The notes beneath the pieces are model-generated. The model did no database searches, was not told where the DNA came from, and saw nothing but the letters and a program-made list of their open reading frames with translations. A program made the translations under genes and the position numbers. Below, one piece after another: positions 1-9,161 of a DNA stretch of 64,000 bases (its first letter is position 1; each line of letters begins with the position of its first letter). Location: contig JAIUPK010000004.1 in assembly GCA_020160915.1 (NCBI GenBank), forward strand, positions 124,001 through 188,000, in the 5' to 3' direction. Source of the stretch: Actinomycetota bacterium (GTDB taxonomy: Bacteria; Actinomycetota; Actinomycetes; Actinomycetales; Microbacteriaceae).

Positions 1-99
1 ACGTCTCCCACCCTCGACCCGTTTCGACCGAGACTTCAGGGGTACATCCCGCGCGCGGGACGGTTCAGCGTGCCGTCTCCTGACCAAGGGGAGAGGTGA
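1..99 (+). CDS. possible 3' end of murD (partial, runs off the left edge)
   Basis: In the dcw cluster murD precedes ftsW, so the first 100 bases should hold the end of murD. The frame from base 1 is open to a TGA at 97-99 that overlaps the ftsW ribosome-binding site. It begins TSPTLDPF and contains GYIPRAGRFS, loosely like the MurD C-terminus (SPA-x-SFDQF, then DYA-x-RG-x-xF). The middle matches better in the next frame (FDRDFRG), so a sequencing slip or divergence near the edge is possible. Too short to be sure. Confidence 0.3.
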   Translation, partial: TSPTLDPFRPRLQGYIPRAGRFSVPSPDQGER

Positions 100-103
100 A
101 TCG

Positions 104-1420
104 ATGACAACCGGCCGGCTCCCGTCGTCCCCCCGGGTCACCGCGTCGCGCCGCCCCGCCCGGCCCGCAGCAGCAACCGCGGGCCCCGCCGGTGCACCGC
201 GACCCGCGGTGGCCGTGATCCCCGTTCGTCGCATCTTCGCCGTCGAGAACCGCAACTACTTCCTGCTGCTGGGTACCACACTGTTCCTGGTGGCGTTCGG
301 CCTCGTGATGGTGCTGTCGTCGTCGTCCATCGAGTCGAGCGTCGACGGAGAGGGTTTCTTCGGCCGATTCATCCGGCAGGGGTTCTCGGCGATCCTCGGC
401 ATTCCGCTCATGCTCGTCGCCTCGCGGATGCCGCCGCGGTTCTGGAAACGCTGGGCATGGCCGGCACTCCTCGTCGGCGGTGCGCTGCAACTCATCGTCT
501 TCATCCCCGGACTGGGTCTCGAGCACGGCGGCAACCAGAACTGGATCTCCATCGGCGGCTTCAACATGCAACCGTCGGAGTTCGTGAAGATCGCGCTCAT
601 CGTGTGGATCGCTTGGGTGCTCTCAACCAAGGAGGAGTTGCTCGGCGACTGGCGGCACGTCGCGCTGCCGATCGCCCCGGTCGCGGGGGTCGCCATCCTG
701 TTCGTGCTGATCGGCAAGGATTTGGGCACGGCATCCATCATCGTCATGATCGTGCTGGGGTGCCTGTACTTCGCCGGAGTGCGCCTGAAGTTCCTAGCGG
801 TCGCCCTCGCTGGCGTCAGCCTGCTGGTCATCATCATGGCTCTCGCGACACCCTCGCGCACCGAGCGCATCAGCGTCTGGCTGAACGGATGCACCGCCGC
901 CGACTACTCCAACCTGTGCTGGCAGGTGCAGCACGCGAGTTGGGCACTCGCCGCGGGCGGCCTCTTCGGAAGCGGCTTGGGAAACTCGAAGGCGAAGTGG
1001 AACTGGCTTCCCGAGGCCGACAACGACTTCATCTTCGCCATCATCGGCGAGGAGCTCGGGCTGATCGGAGCGATAGTCGTCCTGCTGCTGTTCATAGTTC
1101 TGGCGATCGCCTTCGTGCGGGTTCTGCGCGCCACCAGGGATAGCTTCGCGAGGATCACCACGGGGGGCGTCATGGTCTGGGTGATCGGACAGGCCCTCGT
1201 GAACATCGCGGTTGTGCTGGGCCTGTTGCCAGTGCTCGGTGTCCCGCTGCCCCTGATCTCCGCCGGTGGCTCCGCACTCATCGCGATTCTTCTCGGGATC
1301 GGCGTGGTTCTGTCGTTCGCCCGCCAGACCGATCGTGAGAGCGCCCTCGACCAGGGAGTGGCGCAGACTCCTGCGCAACGTTCGCGCCTTCTCGCAAGTA
1401 ATCGGGCGGCCCGCCGGTGA
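104..1420 (+). CDS. ftsW: FtsW, SEDS-family septal peptidoglycan polymerase
   Basis: Polymerises lipid II at the division septum together with a class B penicillin-binding protein, in the plasma membrane. The first ~45 residues are a Pro/Arg/Ala-rich cytoplasmic tail, followed by about ten hydrophobic segments. SEDS motifs are visible: KDLGTA, a PEA-DNDFIFAIIGEELG-type block, and VPLPLISAGGSA near the C-terminus. 438 residues is normal for actinobacteria. The ATG has AGAGG seven bases upstream. The stop overlaps the murG start as GTGA, suggesting coupled translation. RodA is the alternative by sequence, but the position before murG argues for FtsW. Confidence 0.95.
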   Translation: MTTGRLPSSPRVTASRRPARPAAATAGPAGAPRPAVAVIPVRRIFAVENRNYFLLLGTTLFLVAFGLVMVLSSSSIESSVDGEGFFGRFIRQGFSAILGIPLMLVASRMPPRFWKRWAWPALLVGGALQLIVFIPGLGLEHGGNQNWISIGGFNMQPSEFVKIALIVWIAWVLSTKEELLGDWRHVALPIAPVAGVAILFVLIGKDLGTASIIVMIVLGCLYFAGVRLKFLAVALAGVSLLVIIMALATPSRTERISVWLNGCTAADYSNLCWQVQHASWALAAGGLFGSGLGNSKAKWNWLPEADNDFIFAIIGEELGLIGAIVVLLLFIVLAIAFVRVLRATRDSFARITTGGVMVWVIGQALVNIAVVLGLLPVLGVPLPLISAGGSALIAILLGIGVVLSFARQTDRESALDQGVAQTPAQRSRLLASNRAARR

Positions 1421-2514
1421 CCACCTACCTGTTGGCTGGCGGCGGAACCGCCGGCCATGTCAATCCGCTGCTCGCCGTGGCCGATCGACTTCGCGAGCGC
1501 GACCCCGAGTCGACGATTCTCGTGCTGGGCACTCGCGAGGGTCTCGAGGCGCGGCTCGTGCCCGAGCGCGGCTACGAACTCGTCACGATCGAGCGTCTTC
1601 CCTTTCCGCGCCGACCCGGCCGCGCGGCGCTGACGTTTCCGGGCCGTTTGCGCGCTGCGGTCGCCGAGGTTCGCTCGATCATCACCACCCGCGGCATCGA
1701 CGTCGTCGTCGGCTTCGGTGGCTACGCCGCTGCCCCCGCCTACCTGGCTGCGCGAGACGAGTCGACGCCGCTCGTCGTGCACGAGGCAAACGCCCGCCCG
1801 GGCATCGCCAATCGCCTCGGAGCACGGTTCACACGCTTCGTCGGCGTCGCGTTCGAGGGCACCCGCATTCCGCACGCCACGTGGGTGGGCATGCCTCTGC
1901 GACCGGAGATCGAGCGGCTCGATCGGTTCGCGGCCAGGCGGGAGGGCATCCGTCTCTTCGATCTGATCGAGGGTCGCCCCACTCTTCTGGTGACGGGTGG
2001 CTCGTCGGGTGCGCAGCGCATCAATGAGACCGTGCTCGCATCGGCGCCGAGCGTCCTCGGCGCGGGCTGGCAGGTTCTGCATGTCACGGGCGAGTTCCGC
2101 GAGGCCGTCGACGATCCTCAGCTTCCCGGGTACCGACTGCTCAAGTACTGCGATCGCATGGACCTCGCGCTCGCCGTTGCAGACCTGTCGCTGTCGCGGG
2201 CCGGCACGTCAACGGTCGCTGAAGTGACGGCTCTCGGTGTTCCGTCGGTGTTCGTGCCCTACGCAGCGGGCAATGGCGAACAACGCCTGAACGCGCGAGG
2301 CGCCGTCGCGGCGGGCGGTGCGATCGTCGTCGCCGATGCAGACTTCACCCCCCAGTGGGTCGCCACGGAACTCGTGCCGCTGTTGCGCAACAGGGCACTC
2401 ATCGCCGACATGGCCGTGCGAATTGCAACGGTCGGCGTGATCGACGGCACCGACCGCATGGTCGCTCTCATCGACGCGGCCGTCGCGGCGGCCTCCTCGC
2501 CGGGGCGACGGTAA
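1417..2514 (+). CDS. murG: MurG, lipid II-forming GlcNAc transferase
   Basis: Transfers GlcNAc from UDP-GlcNAc to lipid I to make lipid II on the inner face of the membrane (GT28 family). The N-terminal GGGTAGHVNP glycine loop (about residues 8-17) binds the lipid carrier side. The C-terminal half carries VTGGSSGAQRIN, SRAGTSTVAE and the PYAAGNGEQRLNA donor-site region. 365 residues is normal. GTG start overlapping the ftsW stop by four bases. Its TAA stop is part of a TAAAAT hexamer that may be the -10 box of murC. Confidence 0.96.
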   Translation: MTTYLLAGGGTAGHVNPLLAVADRLRERDPESTILVLGTREGLEARLVPERGYELVTIERLPFPRRPGRAALTFPGRLRAAVAEVRSIITTRGIDVVVGFGGYAAAPAYLAARDESTPLVVHEANARPGIANRLGARFTRFVGVAFEGTRIPHATWVGMPLRPEIERLDRFAARREGIRLFDLIEGRPTLLVTGGSSGAQRINETVLASAPSVLGAGWQVLHVTGEFREAVDDPQLPGYRLLKYCDRMDLALAVADLSLSRAGTSTVAEVTALGVPSVFVPYAAGNGEQRLNARGAVAAGGAIVVADADFTPQWVATELVPLLRNRALIADMAVRIATVGVIDGTDRMVALIDAAVAAASSPGRR

Positions 2515-2526
2515 AATCGTGTCACG

Positions 2527-3957
2527 ATGATCAAGCCAGACCTCACCATGCCCCTGCCCGGCGAACTCGGTGCCGTGCACTTCGTCGGCATCGGAGGCTC
2601 GGGCATGAGCGGCATCGCCCGTCTCTTCCTGGCTGCCGGTCACACGGTCAGCGGATCCGACCGGTCGGCGAATCACAACACCGACGACCTCATCGCCCTC
2701 GGTGCGACCGTTTCCATCGGTCACTCGGCCGACAACGCGGGTCTGTCGACGGCTGACGCGCTGGTGTACACCGGTGCGCTCTGGCCCGACAACCCGGAGT
2801 ACCTGACTGCCGTGGCGCGCGGCATCCCGGTGCTGCACCGGTCGCAGGCACTCGCGTGGCTCATCAATCGGCAACGACTCGTCGCCGTGGCCGGTGCGCA
2901 CGGCAAGACGACCTCAACGGGCATGATCATCACGGCGTTGCTTGAACTGGGCGCCGATCCCAGTTTCGTCAACGGGGGCGTCATCCAGTCTCTCGGGCTC
3001 AGCGCGTCGTTCGGATCGGGGGAGCTGTTCGTGGTCGAGGCCGACGAATCCGACGGCTCGTTCCTCCTCTACGACACGTCCGTGGCTCTGATCACCAACG
3101 TCGACGCAGACCACCTGGACCACTACGGAACCCACGACGAGTTCGATGCCGCGTTCGTCGCGTTCGCCGATCGCGCTTCGGAGCTGGTCGTGATCTCCAG
3201 CGACGACCCAGGCGCGGTGCGCGTCACTCGTTCGCTCTCCCACTCGAAGATCATGACCTTTGGTGAGGATGCCGCCGCCGACGTGAGGGTGCACAACATC
3301 GTCACCGACGGCCCGGTGGCCTTCGAGCTCACCTACAAGTCGGCGCGGTACCCGGCTCGTCTTCTGGTTCCCGGCAAGCACAACGCACTGAACGCTGCCG
3401 GTGCCTTCGCCGTGCTCGTGGGGCTCGGCTTCGAGCCGACCGCGGCCCTCGCGAGCATCGAGAAGTTCGCCGGCACCGAGCGTCGGTTCGAACTGCATGG
3501 TGTGGTGCGAGGGGTCAGCGTCTACGACGACTACGCGCACCACCCCACTGAGGTCGCCGCAGCGCTGAGCGCCGCACGAAGTGTGGTGGGGGAGGGGCGC
3601 ATCATCGCTGTGCACCAACCGCACCTCTACAGTCGCACGCAGGCCATGGCGGGCGAGTTCGCCGAGACGTATGAGCGCCTGGCCGACCACACGATCGTGC
3701 TCGACGTGTTCGGAGCCCGCGAGGATCCGGTTCCGGGGGTCACGGGTGCACTGGTCTCCGGGCGTTTCGCTGACGCGAGCAACGTCGACTTCCTGCCGGA
3801 CTGGCAGCAGGCATCCGATCGGGCGGCTGAGCTCGCCCGTGAGGGCGACATCATCATGACTCTCAGCTGCGGTGATGTGTACCGGATTGTGCCGCAGCTT
3901 CTTGCCTCCCTCGCGTCGACGCCTGAGAGGGCGGGCGGGGTTGCAACTCCCGCATGA
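2527..3957 (+). CDS. murC: MurC, UDP-N-acetylmuramate--L-alanine ligase
   Basis: Cytoplasmic ATP-dependent ligase adding L-alanine to UDP-MurNAc, the first peptide-stem step. Mur-ligase features in order: Rossmann loop GIGGSGMSG (21-29), ATP loop GAHGKTT (123-129), [29 protein letters not shown] and HQPHLYSRT. 476 residues. The ATG has no Shine-Dalgarno match. TAAAAT at 2512-2517 lies nine bases upstream, so a nearly leaderless internal promoter is possible besides read-through from murG. The stop overlaps ftsQ as ATGA. Confidence 0.96.
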   Translation: MIKPDLTMPLPGELGAVHFVGIGGSGMSGIARLFLAAGHTVSGSDRSANHNTDDLIALGATVSIGHSADNAGLSTADALVYTGALWPDNPEYLTAVARGIPVLHRSQALAWLINRQRLVAVAGAHGKTTSTGMIITALLELGADPSFVNGGVIQSLGLSASFGSGELFVVEADESDGSFLLYDTSVALITNVDADHLDHYGTHDEFDAAFVAFADRASELVVISSDDPGAVRVTRSLSHSKIMTFGEDAAADVRVHNIVTDGPVAFELTYKSARYPARLLVPGKHNALNAAGAFAVLVGLGFEPTAALASIEKFAGTERRFELHGVVRGVSVYDDYAHHPTEVAAALSAARSVVGEGRIIAVHQPHLYSRTQAMAGEFAETYERLADHTIVLDVFGAREDPVPGVTGALVSGRFADASNVDFLPDWQQASDRAAELAREGDIIMTLSCGDVYRIVPQLLASLASTPERAGGVATPA

Positions 3958-4925
3958 AACGACCCGAGGGTTTCGACCCGCCGGGGCGGTCGCAACCGCC
4001 GCCGCCAGGCCGCAAGCCGTCCCAGCCGTCGCGGGTGCGCGGGTCGGGCTCGACCCACCCTTCTCAGGTCAAGCCCGCGCGGCCGGCAGGCTCGGCGACA
4101 CCACCTGCGGCCGCCACGGTGCCGCGCCCGAGCCAGCAGCCCCGACCGGATCCTGCGGCGCGGGCCGAGCTTCGCAGTGCGGCACGGGCGCGTCGCAAGT
4201 ACGAGCGTGCCGAGGTTCGTCGGTTCACCCGACGTGCGCGAAACCGACGAGTCGCGATTGCACTGGTACTGGGCACGATGGCGAGCCTGGTCATCATCAT
4301 CCTGGCGGCGATCTTCTCGCCGATTCTCGCACTGCGGCAGATTCAGATCGACGGCACGTCGCGGGTCAGCGCCGATGAGGTGCACAGTGCTGTCGACGGG
4401 CAGCTCGGCACTCCTCTCGCCCTCATCGACTACGGCAAGCTCACGAGCGAACTCGCCGCTTTTCCGCTCATTCGCAGCTTCGTGACCGAGGTAGTGCCGC
4501 CCGACACGCTCCTGATCCACATCGTCGAACGCCAGCCGGTGGGGGCGGTTCTGACGGGAGGTACGTACCATCTCGTCGATCCCGCCGGCGTGACGGTGCA
4601 GGAGTCCGCTGACCGACTGCCCGGCGTTCCTGTCATCGACATCGGTGGCGCGTCCACATCCGGTGTGGTCTTCGACTCGGTGGTGGAGGTGCTGCTCTCC
4701 CTTCCGCCGGAGTTGCTCGCGCAGGTCGACTCGGTGTCGGCGACGACCCAGGACAACGTGTCTCTCGTTCTGACCGGTGTGGGCCAGCGGGTCACGTGGG
4801 GCAGTGCCGATCAGTCGCAGAGAAAGGCCGCGCTTCTCACTGCGCTGATCGCCCAGACGGATCCCGCCAGCGCGGGCGAGTTCGATGTGTCCGCGCCGAA
4901 CAATGGGGTGTTCCGGCCCTCCTGA
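3954..4925 (+). CDS. ftsQ: FtsQ, divisome scaffold protein
   Basis: Bitopic membrane protein of the divisome (FtsQ/DivIB). About 90 residues of Pro/Arg/Ala-rich, basic cytoplasmic tail are followed by one membrane segment (about residues 97-120, [20 protein letters not shown]). Next comes a POTRA domain starting at [18 protein letters not shown], then the beta domain. 323 residues. Overlaps murC by four bases (ATGA). It is the last gene before the 173-base ftsZ upstream region. Confidence 0.92.
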   Translation: MKRPEGFDPPGRSQPPPPGRKPSQPSRVRGSGSTHPSQVKPARPAGSATPPAAATVPRPSQQPRPDPAARAELRSAARARRKYERAEVRRFTRRARNRRVAIALVLGTMASLVIIILAAIFSPILALRQIQIDGTSRVSADEVHSAVDGQLGTPLALIDYGKLTSELAAFPLIRSFVTEVVPPDTLLIHIVERQPVGAVLTGGTYHLVDPAGVTVQESADRLPGVPVIDIGGASTSGVVFDSVVEVLLSLPPELLAQVDSVSATTQDNVSLVLTGVGQRVTWGSADQSQRKAALLTALIAQTDPASAGEFDVSAPNNGVFRPS

Positions 4926-5098
4926 GCTGACTCAGGCCGCACAGAGGTTTCCCGACACGCTGAACCCATTCAGGGCGAGGTACGGCGAGCCGACCTACTC
5001 TCGACGGAGGAGAAGCATACTGAGTAAAACTTCAATCTTCAAGTAGAGGTTGAAGGTTTATCCAGCGGAGCTCCCAGAGCAGGCAGCGGAGGCCGGAA
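4926..5098 (+). promoter_or_regulatory. ftsZ upstream region with a hairpin
   Basis: A 173-base non-coding stretch, the longest in the dcw cluster. CATACT at 5016-5021 could be a -10 box, with a poor -35. Just downstream, 5030-5039 (CTTCAATCTT) pairs with 5046-5055 (GAGGTTGAAG) to give a 10-bp stem with two wobble pairs and a six-base loop. This suggests a separate promoter and an operator or leader structure controlling ftsZ. The hairpin is seen; its role is inferred. Confidence 0.45.
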
Positions 5099-6229
5099 GT
5101 GACGTCAAACCAGAACTACCTCGCGGTGATCAAGGTAGTGGGCATCGGCGGTGGCGGTGTGAATGCCGTGAACCGCATGATCGAGCTCGGCCTGCGAGGC
5201 GTCGAGTTCATCGCCATCAACACCGACGCCCAGGCCCTGTTGATGAGTGACGCCGATGTGAAACTGGATGTCGGTCGAGAGCTCACCCGCGGACTCGGTG
5301 CTGGCGCAGACCCGGAAGTCGGCCGTCGCGCCGCCGAGGATCACGCCGAGGAGATCGAAGAGGCACTCGCCGGCGCGGACATGGTGTTCGTCACAGCCGG
5401 AGAGGGTGGCGGAACCGGCACGGGTGGCGCGCCCGTCGTGGCCCGTATCGCGAAGTCGATCGGAGCGCTCACGATCGGTGTCGTCACGAAGCCGTTCGGA
5501 TTCGAGGGAAAGCGGCGCTCTGCGCAGGCGGAGGTCGGTGTCGCGAGCCTCAAGAACGAGGTCGACACCCTCATCGTCGTTCCGAACGACCGGCTCCTCG
5601 AGATCAGCGACCGGGGCATCAGCATGCTCGAGGCCTTCGCCACCGCAGATCAGGTGCTTCTCGCCGGTGTGCAGGGCATCACCGATCTCATCACCACACC
5701 CGGACTGATCAACCTCGACTTCGCCGACGTGAAGTCGGTCATGCAGGGTGCGGGTTCCGCGCTCATGGGCATCGGGTCGGCGAGGGGAGCCGACCGCGCC
5801 ATCAAGGCGGCGGAGCTCGCCGTCGCATCCCCGCTGCTCGAGGCATCCATCGACGGCGCACACGGAGTGCTGCTCTCGATCCAGGGTGGTTCCAACCTGG
5901 GCATCTTCGAGATCAACGACGCGGCACGCCTGGTGCAGGAGGCCGTGCATCCCGAGGCGAACATCATCTTCGGCGCAGTGATTGACGACACCCTCGGCGA
6001 CGAGGTTCGCGTCACCGTGATCGCGGCGGGCTTCGATGGCGGCGAGCCGACCACCAAGACACGGGATGCCCGCCGCACGAACTACGTAGTGCCCGACTCC
6101 TCCGCGCCGGTCGTGCCCTCGGCTGATGAACCGGTGCGCACCCCGGAACCAAGTCTGGTCACCGCCCCCATCGATCGAAGCTTCGACGACGACGAGGGCG
6201 ACCTGGACATTCCCGACTTCCTCAAGTAG
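5099..6229 (+). CDS. ftsZ: FtsZ, tubulin-like division GTPase
   Basis: Forms the Z-ring in the cytoplasm and recruits the divisome. The GGGTGTG tubulin signature lies at about residues 103-109 and [15 protein letters not shown] near the N-terminus. The NxDxQ region (INTDAQAL) and the synergy-loop region are normal. A variable linker (about 320-365) ends in the conserved DLDIPDFLK tail that binds partners such as SepF. 376 residues. GTG start with GGAGG six bases upstream. ylmE follows after two bases. Confidence 0.97.
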   Translation: MTSNQNYLAVIKVVGIGGGGVNAVNRMIELGLRGVEFIAINTDAQALLMSDADVKLDVGRELTRGLGAGADPEVGRRAAEDHAEEIEEALAGADMVFVTAGEGGGTGTGGAPVVARIAKSIGALTIGVVTKPFGFEGKRRSAQAEVGVASLKNEVDTLIVVPNDRLLEISDRGISMLEAFATADQVLLAGVQGITDLITTPGLINLDFADVKSVMQGAGSALMGIGSARGADRAIKAAELAVASPLLEASIDGAHGVLLSIQGGSNLGIFEINDAARLVQEAVHPEANIIFGAVIDDTLGDEVRVTVIAAGFDGGEPTTKTRDARRTNYVVPDSSAPVVPSADEPVRTPEPSLVTAPIDRSFDDDEGDLDIPDFLK

Positions 6230-6231
6230 CG

Positions 6232-6897
6232 GTGCCCGACCTCGAGGCGCGCCTCGCCTCGGTCACCGCAGAGGTGGAGCAGGCGGCACGCGATGCTGGC
6301 CGGGACCCGGCGGAGATCACGACGATCGTCGTGACGAAGTTCCATCCGGCGGCACTGGTGCGGGAGCTTGCCGTTCTCGGCGTTCGCGACTTCGGAGAGA
6401 GTCGGCATCAAGAGGCCCAGCCCAAGATCGCGGAGCTCGCCGATCTCGCCGCGACCTGGCACTTCATCGGTCAGGTGCAGTCGAAGAAGGCTCGGCAGGT
6501 GCGGTCCTACGTCGATGTCATCCACTCCGTCGATCGACCGTCCTTGGTCGACGCGCTGGCGGGAGGCCCGCTCGACGTCTTCCTGCAGGTCAATCTGACC
6601 GATGATCCAGCGCGCGGGGGAGCCCAGCCCGACGATCTCGAGTCGCTCGCTGACCGAGTGGCATCGACCGAGGGACTCCGGTTGCGAGGTCTCATGGCCG
6701 TCGCGCCCCTCGACAGCGAGCCTCGCCGCGAGTTCGCTCGCGTGCGCGCCCTGTCGGAGCGCCTCCGCGCAGCCCATCCCGAGGCATCCGGGCTCTCGAT
6801 GGGCATGTCGGGTGACTTCCGCGAAGCGATATTGGAGGGCGCGACACACCTGCGCATTGGCACGGCAATCACGGGAAACCGTCTACTTCATGGTTAA
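6232..6897 (+). CDS. YggS/YlmE family pyridoxal-phosphate homeostasis protein
   Basis: PLP-binding protein of the alanine-racemase fold that buffers free PLP; no catalytic reaction is firmly known. The PLP lysine is K36 in VTKFHPA. FGESRHQEAQPKI and WHFIGQVQSKKA are family motifs, as is MGMSGDFREAILEGATHLRIGTAI at the C-terminus. 221 residues. GTG start two bases after the ftsZ stop, the usual place in actinobacteria (ylmE of the ftsZ-sepF segment). Frame and length leave little doubt. Confidence 0.92.
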   Translation: MPDLEARLASVTAEVEQAARDAGRDPAEITTIVVTKFHPAALVRELAVLGVRDFGESRHQEAQPKIAELADLAATWHFIGQVQSKKARQVRSYVDVIHSVDRPSLVDALAGGPLDVFLQVNLTDDPARGGAQPDDLESLADRVASTEGLRLRGLMAVAPLDSEPRREFARVRALSERLRAAHPEASGLSMGMSGDFREAILEGATHLRIGTAITGNRLLHG

Positions 6898-6934
6898 TCT
6901 CGAACCATAAGCTTCACTAGCCGTAAGGATTGAC

Positions 6935-7399
6935 ATGGCCAACCCACTGCGCAGGACAATGGTCTACCTCGGCCTCGCCGACGAGGACTACGAGTACGAC
7001 CACCAGTCGGGACCTGTCGCGCCCGTCGCGCCGGTTGCCCACAACTCGGCCCCAGCGCCTTCGCGCGGATCGGTGACGCCCCTGCGTCGTGCCTCCAACC
7101 ACCGGGGCGCCGCGGCGGAGATGAACGAGATCCTTACTGTGCACCCGCGCCAGTACAAGGATGCCCAGCTGATCGCCGAGAACTTCCGCGAGGGCATCCC
7201 CGTCATCATCAATCTTTCCCAGATGAATGAGACGGATGCCCGCAGGCTCATCGACTTCGCCTGCGGACTCTCCGAGGGGCTGTACGGCAAGATCGAGCGT
7301 GTGACGAGCAAGGTGTTCCTGCTGTCGCCGGCGCATGTCGCGGTGAGCGGCGATCACGCCGAGGCCGAAAGCGACGTCGACGCCTCATTCTTCGCCTGA
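6935..7399 (+). CDS. sepF: SepF, FtsZ membrane anchor
   Basis: Cytoplasmic protein that polymerises and tethers FtsZ to the membrane. It has an N-terminal amphipathic segment ([16 protein letters not shown]), a variable acidic/proline linker, and the DUF552 core from about residue 65 ([28 protein letters not shown] to [13 protein letters not shown]). 154 residues. Start ATG with TAAGGA eight bases upstream. Actinobacteria usually lack FtsA and ZipA, so this is probably the main Z-ring anchor. Confidence 0.94.
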   Translation: MANPLRRTMVYLGLADEDYEYDHQSGPVAPVAPVAHNSAPAPSRGSVTPLRRASNHRGAAAEMNEILTVHPRQYKDAQLIAENFREGIPVIINLSQMNETDARRLIDFACGLSEGLYGKIERVTSKVFLLSPAHVAVSGDHAEAESDVDASFFA

Positions 7400-7439
7400 G
7401 CTGCGCGCCGTTCGTCCAGCAGCGACGTAGTCTTCTGAG

Positions 7440-7739
7440 GTGACTCTTGTCTCCATTGTCGCGACGATCGTCTACGTCGGCCTGACCATATTCTTCGTGC
7501 TCATGTGGGCACGCTTCATCCTCGACCTCGTTCGGGTGTTCGCCCGACGCTGGCGTCCGCGCGGGGTTGGACTGGTTCTTGCCGAGTTCGTCTATGTCGT
7601 GACCGACCCGCCGATCAAGCTCGTGCGTAGGGTCGTCCCCCCGCTGCGGGTCGGCGGAGCCGCGCTCGATTTCGCGTGGAGCATCGTGATGTTAGCTGTC
7701 ATCATCCTGATTTCTGTCGCCTTGGGATTCGTGAACTAG
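7440..7739 (+). CDS. YggT/YlmG family small membrane protein
   Basis: 99-residue integral membrane protein with two hydrophobic segments (about 5-25 and 72-97) separated by a basic loop. It contains the family phrase VTDPPIKLVRRVVPPLRVGGAALDFAW. YggT/YlmG proteins sit between sepF and divIVA in many Gram-positive bacteria and affect division or nucleoid and plastid organisation; the molecular role is unknown. GTG start preceded by CTGAG. The position identifies it as ylmG. Confidence 0.9.
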   Translation: MTLVSIVATIVYVGLTIFFVLMWARFILDLVRVFARRWRPRGVGLVLAEFVYVVTDPPIKLVRRVVPPLRVGGAALDFAWSIVMLAVIILISVALGFVN

Positions 7740-7847
7740 CCCGAGCGCTGTACTGTGGAGAATCTGACGACGGTACACACGCACCGTCGATGGGTAAACT
7801 GTGACGCTGTACAAGCGTGCTGAAAGAAAGAGTGTGAGGTGACGGCG

Positions 7848-8591
7848 ATGGCTCTGACTCCAGAAGACGTGGTCAACAAGCGGTTCCAGCCGACGAAGTT
7901 CCGCGAGGGATACGACCAGGACGAGGTCGATGACTTCCTCGATGAGGTTGTCGTCGAGCTGCGTCGCCTCAACCAGGAGAACGAGGAGCTGCGCCAGCGC
8001 CTCATCGCCAGCGACGCGCGCATGAACGAGCTGCAGCGCACCGCTGATCAGGGTGGCTTCCAGCAGCAGGCTCCCGCGATGCCGGCTGCGGCTCCGGTGC
8101 AGCAGCCCGCGTTCGCTCAGCCCGTCCCCGACGCCGCTGGCATGGACCCAAGCAACACCAACAACCTTCTCCAGCTCGCGCGTCGCCTCCACGAGGAGCA
8201 CGTGCGCGAGGGTGTCGAGAAGCGTGACGCGCTCATCGCCGAGGGTCACGCGACCGCGGCCCGTGTCGTTGCCGAGGCAGAGGCGCGCCAGCGTGGCGAG
8301 CTCACCTCGCTCGAGCAGGAGCGCCAGCAGCTCGAGCGTCGCATCGAGGAGCTCCGCAACTTCGAGCGCGAGTACCGCCAGAAGCTCAAGGGATACATCG
8401 AGGGTCAGCTCCGCGAGCTCGACGCAACCAACGAGTTGACCGCAACGCCCGCCCCTGCCGCAGCAGCCCAGTACGCGGCTCCCGCGCCGAGCTACCCGGC
8501 ACAGCCGGCGCAGCAGCAGTACCCGGACTACCAGGCTCAGCAGCCCGCGCAGACGCCTCCGAACTACACCGGCGGCTTTGCCGGAAACTGA
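7848..8591 (+). CDS. divIVA: DivIVA/Wag31 polar growth scaffold
   Basis: Coiled-coil cytoskeletal protein that binds curved membrane at cell poles and directs tip growth in actinobacteria. The N-terminal membrane-binding domain reads MALTPEDVVNKRF then GYDQDEVDDFLDEVV. A Gln/Pro/Ala linker (about 70-105) precedes a long coiled coil (about 105-200). The tail is rich in Ala/Pro/Gln/Tyr. ATG at 7848 was chosen because it matches Wag31 starts (MPLTP) and has AGGTGA five bases upstream; an in-frame GTG at 7839 would add three residues. A perfect hairpin follows the gene at 8610-8636. Confidence 0.95.
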   Translation: MALTPEDVVNKRFQPTKFREGYDQDEVDDFLDEVVVELRRLNQENEELRQRLIASDARMNELQRTADQGGFQQQAPAMPAAAPVQQPAFAQPVPDAAGMDPSNTNNLLQLARRLHEEHVREGVEKRDALIAEGHATAARVVAEAEARQRGELTSLEQERQQLERRIEELRNFEREYRQKLKGYIEGQLRELDATNELTATPAPAAAAQYAAPAPSYPAQPAQQQYPDYQAQQPAQTPPNYTGGFAGN

Positions 8592-9156
8592 CGGGCCGAA
8601 GACGGTCGCAAAGCCCGGGGTCAGTCCCCGGGCTTTGGCTTTGCTCGCGGCCGTCGCAGTGCTCGTCTACGTATTCGATCGCGTCAGCAAGTACCTCGTC
8701 ACCCAGAATCTCACCCTCGGTGAGCCCGTCGAGGTTCTCGGTCCTCTCCTGCAGTTCCACTACGTCGAGAACCCGGGTGCTGCGTTCTCCCTCGGCGCAG
8801 GCAGCACGTGGATCTTCGCCATCATCGCGGCCGCGGTCACCGTCTTCATCGTGATCTTCTCCCGTCGCATCCGGTCGGTCGGCTGGGCGGTGCTGTTCGG
8901 ACTCCTGCTCGGCGGAACGCTCGGCAATCTCACCGACCGCCTGACTCGTGAGCCCGGCTTCGGCCGCGGCTACGTCGTGGACTTCCTACAGATCTGGGGA
9001 TTCCCCGCGATCTTCAACATCGCCGACATCGGAATCGTCTCGTCGATGGGCCTGTTCATCATCCTGACCCTCCGCGGGGTCGGACTCGACGGCAAGCGTG
9101 CTCCGAGACCGGCCAAGGCCAGCCCCGCGGATCAGTCCGCCGACGACACTCCCTGA
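8578..9156 (+). CDS. lspA: LspA, lipoprotein signal peptidase II
   Basis: Membrane aspartic peptidase that removes signal peptides from diacylated prolipoproteins, such as CtaC and the FKBP here. Four membrane segments. Family motifs are [19 protein letters not shown] and [19 protein letters not shown], with the two catalytic aspartates in LTDR and NIAD. The start is uncertain. The TTG at 8578 overlaps divIVA and has no convincing ribosome-binding site. The first 19 codons span a terminator-like hairpin, and TTG codons at 8635 or 8641, right at the first membrane segment, are alternatives. Confidence 0.9.
   Translation: MPETDGPKTVAKPGVSPRALALLAAVAVLVYVFDRVSKYLVTQNLTLGEPVEVLGPLLQFHYVENPGAAFSLGAGSTWIFAIIAAAVTVFIVIFSRRIRSVGWAVLFGLLLGGTLGNLTDRLTREPGFGRGYVVDFLQIWGFPAIFNIADIGIVSSMGLFIILTLRGVGLDGKRAPRPAKASPADQSADDTP
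8610..8636 (+). terminator. perfect 11-bp hairpin after divIVA, inside the lspA 5' region
   Basis: AAAGCCCGGGG (8610-8620) and CCCCGGGCTTT (8626-8636) pair perfectly around TCAGT. The hairpin starts 18 bases after the divIVA stop. There is no U-run, only GGCTTTG, so it could be a terminator, an attenuator, or an mRNA element sequestering the lspA start. Confidence 0.5.
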
Positions 9157-9161
9157 TCCCG

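Noticed and set aside
6890-6908. ATGGTT/AACCAT inverted repeat around the ylmE stop
   Set aside because: Six pairs and A-T rich; probably chance.
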